From contig NVUQ01000003.1 in the NCBI GenBank assembly GCA_002401955.1, positions 49,991 through 113,990 on the forward strand: a DNA stretch of 64,000 nt, read 5' to 3'. Numbering within the stretch: position 1 is the first letter of the stretch; every line of letters begins with the position of its first letter. Under the pieces are notes generated by a model that worked only from the letters and a program-made list of their open reading frames with translations, was not told the DNA's origin and did not search any database. Shown in pieces: positions 62,448 to 64,000 of this stretch. The translations under genes were made by a program, and so were the position numbers. The DNA comes from Flavobacteriales bacterium (GTDB lineage: Bacteria > Bacteroidota > Bacteroidia > Flavobacteriales_E > Vicingaceae).

Positions 62448-62505
62448 TAGAAAACTAAAAAACAACAAAAATGTTTTCTAGGATAAACATTAATTAGTAT
62501 ATTTG
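62448..62505 (+). promoter_or_regulatory. possible promoter and operator of the AAA ATPase gene
   Basis: TATATTTG at 62498-62505 matches TAnnTTTG and lies 22 bp before the start codon. Just upstream an inverted repeat, TAGAAAAC (62448-62455) and GTTTTCTA (62473-62480), spans 33 bp, and CAGAAAAC recurs after the -7 element. These could be a repressor site, but no regulator is known. Confidence 0.4.
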
Positions 62506-62527
62506 TTTTATTCAGAAAACAAATTAT

Positions 62528-63721
62528 ATGGAAAAATTAATTAAAAGACATTTAAATTTAATTAAAAATACTTCCTTATCTTTTCAACGCTATCTTATTA
62601 ATGACTTGCCTTGGGAAGAACAATTAGTAGGGATTAAAGGGTCCAGAGGCGTAGGTAAAACAACCCTATTACTACAATACATTAAAAAGAACTACAACAC
62701 ATCAGATAAAGCTTTATATATTTCTTTAGATGATTTATACTTTTTTGAAAATAAGCTAATCGATTTTGTTGAATATTTTGTTGCTAAAGGTGGTGAACAT
62801 TTATTTATTGATGAAGTTCATAAATATAAAAATTGGTCGATAGAATTAAAAAACATTTATGACATATACCCTAATTTAAGGGTTGTATTTACAGGTTCAT
62901 CGCTATTAGAAATCTTAAATTCTAGAAGCGACTTAAGTAGAAGAGCTTTAGTTTATAATATGCAAGGGCTGTCTTTTAGAGAATATTTAAATCTGAATAC
63001 AAATTCTGATTTTAAACCTATAAAATTAAATGATTTATTAAATAATCATATTGATTATGCAATGCAAATTAGCAAAGAAATAAAGCCTCTAAAGCACTTT
63101 GATAACTATTTAAAAACGGGATATTTTCCGTTTTATAATCAAAATGAAATTTTATACTACAAAAGATTACAAGAAATAATTAATATGATTATTGAAATAG
63201 AACTACCTCTTCTTAGACAAACAGATTTATCAATAGTTAGTAAAATAAAACAATTAATATATGTTATAAGTCAATCCGTTCCTTTTAAACCCAACATTAC
63301 TTCTTTAGCTAATAAAATACAGATTACACGTAAAACATTATTAGAGTATTTTAACTATTTAGATGATGCTAATGTATTTAATAGTATTTACAAAAGCAGC
63401 TACGGAATAAGCATATTACAGAAGCCAGAAAAATTATTTTTAGAAAACCCTAATTACTTGTACGCTATTAAAAATGATGCTCCTAATATTGGCAGCGTAA
63501 GAGAAACTTTTTTTTTAAACCAATTAGCTGAGCAGCATAGAATTACTTATCCCGACAAAGGAGATTTTTTAGTTAATGAAACCTATTTATTTGAAATTGG
63601 AGGAAAAAACAAAACAAATAAGCAAATAGAAAATATAGAAAATGCTTTTATTGCTGCCGATGATATAGAATTTGGTTATCAAAATAAAATACCCCTATGG
63701 TTGTTTGGTTTTTTGTATTAA
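62528..63721 (+). CDS. AAA ATPase with DUF4143-type C-terminal domain
   Basis: This 397-residue protein has Walker A GIKGSRGVGKTTLLLQY (about 35), Walker B EHLFIDEVHKYKNW (about 95), and sensor region VVFTGSSLLEI. A winged-helix region follows (ITSLANKIQITRKTLLEYFNYL), and then a DUF4143 end with a nuclease-like strand pair (LLNQLAEQHR region, KGDFLVNETYLFEIGGKNKTNKQ). Such ATPases are common, patchily distributed accessory genes of unknown role. It is bracketed by two MITE-like repeats in direct orientation, consistent with gene gain as a cassette. Confidence 0.88.
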   Translation: MEKLIKRHLNLIKNTSLSFQRYLINDLPWEEQLVGIKGSRGVGKTTLLLQYIKKNYNTSDKALYISLDDLYFFENKLIDFVEYFVAKGGEHLFIDEVHKYKNWSIELKNIYDIYPNLRVVFTGSSLLEILNSRSDLSRRALVYNMQGLSFREYLNLNTNSDFKPIKLNDLLNNHIDYAMQISKEIKPLKHFDNYLKTGYFPFYNQNEILYYKRLQEIINMIIEIELPLLRQTDLSIVSKIKQLIYVISQSVPFKPNITSLANKIQITRKTLLEYFNYLDDANVFNSIYKSSYGISILQKPEKLFLENPNYLYAIKNDAPNIGSVRETFFLNQLAEQHRITYPDKGDFLVNETYLFEIGGKNKTNKQIENIENAFIAADDIEFGYQNKIPLWLFGFLY

Positions 63722-63837
63722 CTCGAAAAATTCGAGCGTTAATTTTTAAAAGGTATATTAACCATATTACACTTCTACAAACTGAATAATATAAGCTGTA
63801 CTTCTACCACCACCAATTGATTTAAAAATTCCTATTT

Positions 63838-63940
63838 CATACCGATTTGTAATCAAAATGCCCTATAATTTCGTTACTCTCATTCTCTGGCTTTGATTAT
63901 CTATCGGCATTATACAAAAACCTTTGTTGGGTGTTTTGAA
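63838..63940 (-). repeat. MITE-like dispersed repeat, copy D
   Basis: This copy has the same orientation as copy C and nearly the same sequence through GTTGGGTGTTTTGAAA. There the right terminus is replaced by the start of the 61-bp hairpin repeat. The compound structure suggests one repeat inserted at or recombined with the other. The gap 63722-63837 shows nothing else. Confidence 0.75.
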
Positions 63941-64000
63941 AATAAAAGAATTTCTTGAAACGATCATCCCCGAAGCAGAGCTTTCGAGGTATTTCGATCG
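63940..64000 (+). repeat. 61-bp hairpin repeat, second copy, cut by the window end
   Basis: Identical to 5059-5119 over the whole visible length. The 3' arm of the GAAACGATC/GATCGTTTC stem is cut at its end by the window boundary. It directly abuts MITE-like copy D. Confidence 0.8.

Overview
The window is AT-rich DNA from a member of the Bacteroidota, most likely a Flavobacteriales relative. The indications are four or more secreted proteins with Bacteroidota signal peptides, three type IX secretion (T9SS) C-terminal sorting domains, TAnnTTTG-like promoter elements, and a flexirubin/aryl-polyene pigment cluster built around a tyrosine ammonia-lyase of the Flavobacterium johnsoniae type. I see no rRNA, tRNA, CRISPR array, integrase or transposase gene.

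Layout. 1-5.6 kb: the end of an M28 metallopeptidase, an acyl-CoA thioesterase, an unknown protein, and two secreted T9SS cargo proteins, one with a deiodinase-like thioredoxin fold. 5.6-18.2 kb: housekeeping genes (HU, RNase Z, STAS protein, PhoH, SAM hydroxide adenosyltransferase, class III aminotransferase), a lipoprotein/membrane protein/histidine kinase/receiver group, a Pif1-type helicase and dnaK. 18.4-44.5 kb: a large pigment cluster. Its plus-strand arm holds tyrosine ammonia-lyase, ketoreductase, three active ketosynthases, two ketosynthase-like partners without the active cysteine, two ACPs, dehydratases, a thioesterase, an acyltransferase, a LolA-like carrier, a deacetylase and a glycosyltransferase. 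A 12-unit tandem repeat array follows, then a C45-type Ntn hydrolase and an acyl-activating ligase. Its minus-strand arm holds a halogenase-family flavoprotein, a desaturase-like flavoprotein and a 1274-residue MMPL transporter/acyltransferase/methyltransferase fusion. Two unrelated envelope-type genes sit between the arms and carry a duplicated copy of the ligase gene's 3' end.

44.6-52.8 kb: a lipoprotein, panB, a PD40 protein, an RluA-type pseudouridine synthase, and homogentisate-pathway genes (hpd and hmgA) separated by a four-helix-bundle gene, then queD. 52.9-58.9 kb: a five-gene minus-strand operon of visibly higher GC (ethanolamine-type permease, glutamine synthetase-like ligase, iron alcohol dehydrogenase, class I amidotransferase, aldehyde dehydrogenase). 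I read it as amino-alcohol, probably ethanolamine, catabolism through gamma-glutamylated intermediates. 59.2-64 kb: a LamG-domain T9SS surface protein and a DUF4143-type AAA ATPase bracketed by two direct copies of a MITE-like repeat.

How the genes fit together: tyrosine has two fates here. Deamination to 4-coumarate would prime the polyene, and the hydroxyphenylpyruvate/homogentisate route would degrade it. The pigment genes provide starter activation, chain extension, ring tailoring and export. The dialkylresorcinol genes (darA/darB) needed for a complete flexirubin ester are not in this window. Dispersed non-coding repeats occupy most of the longer intergenic gaps. The most interesting items are the gamma-glutamyl amino-alcohol operon, the pigment cluster with its internal tandem array and inserted genes, and the MITE-like repeat family.
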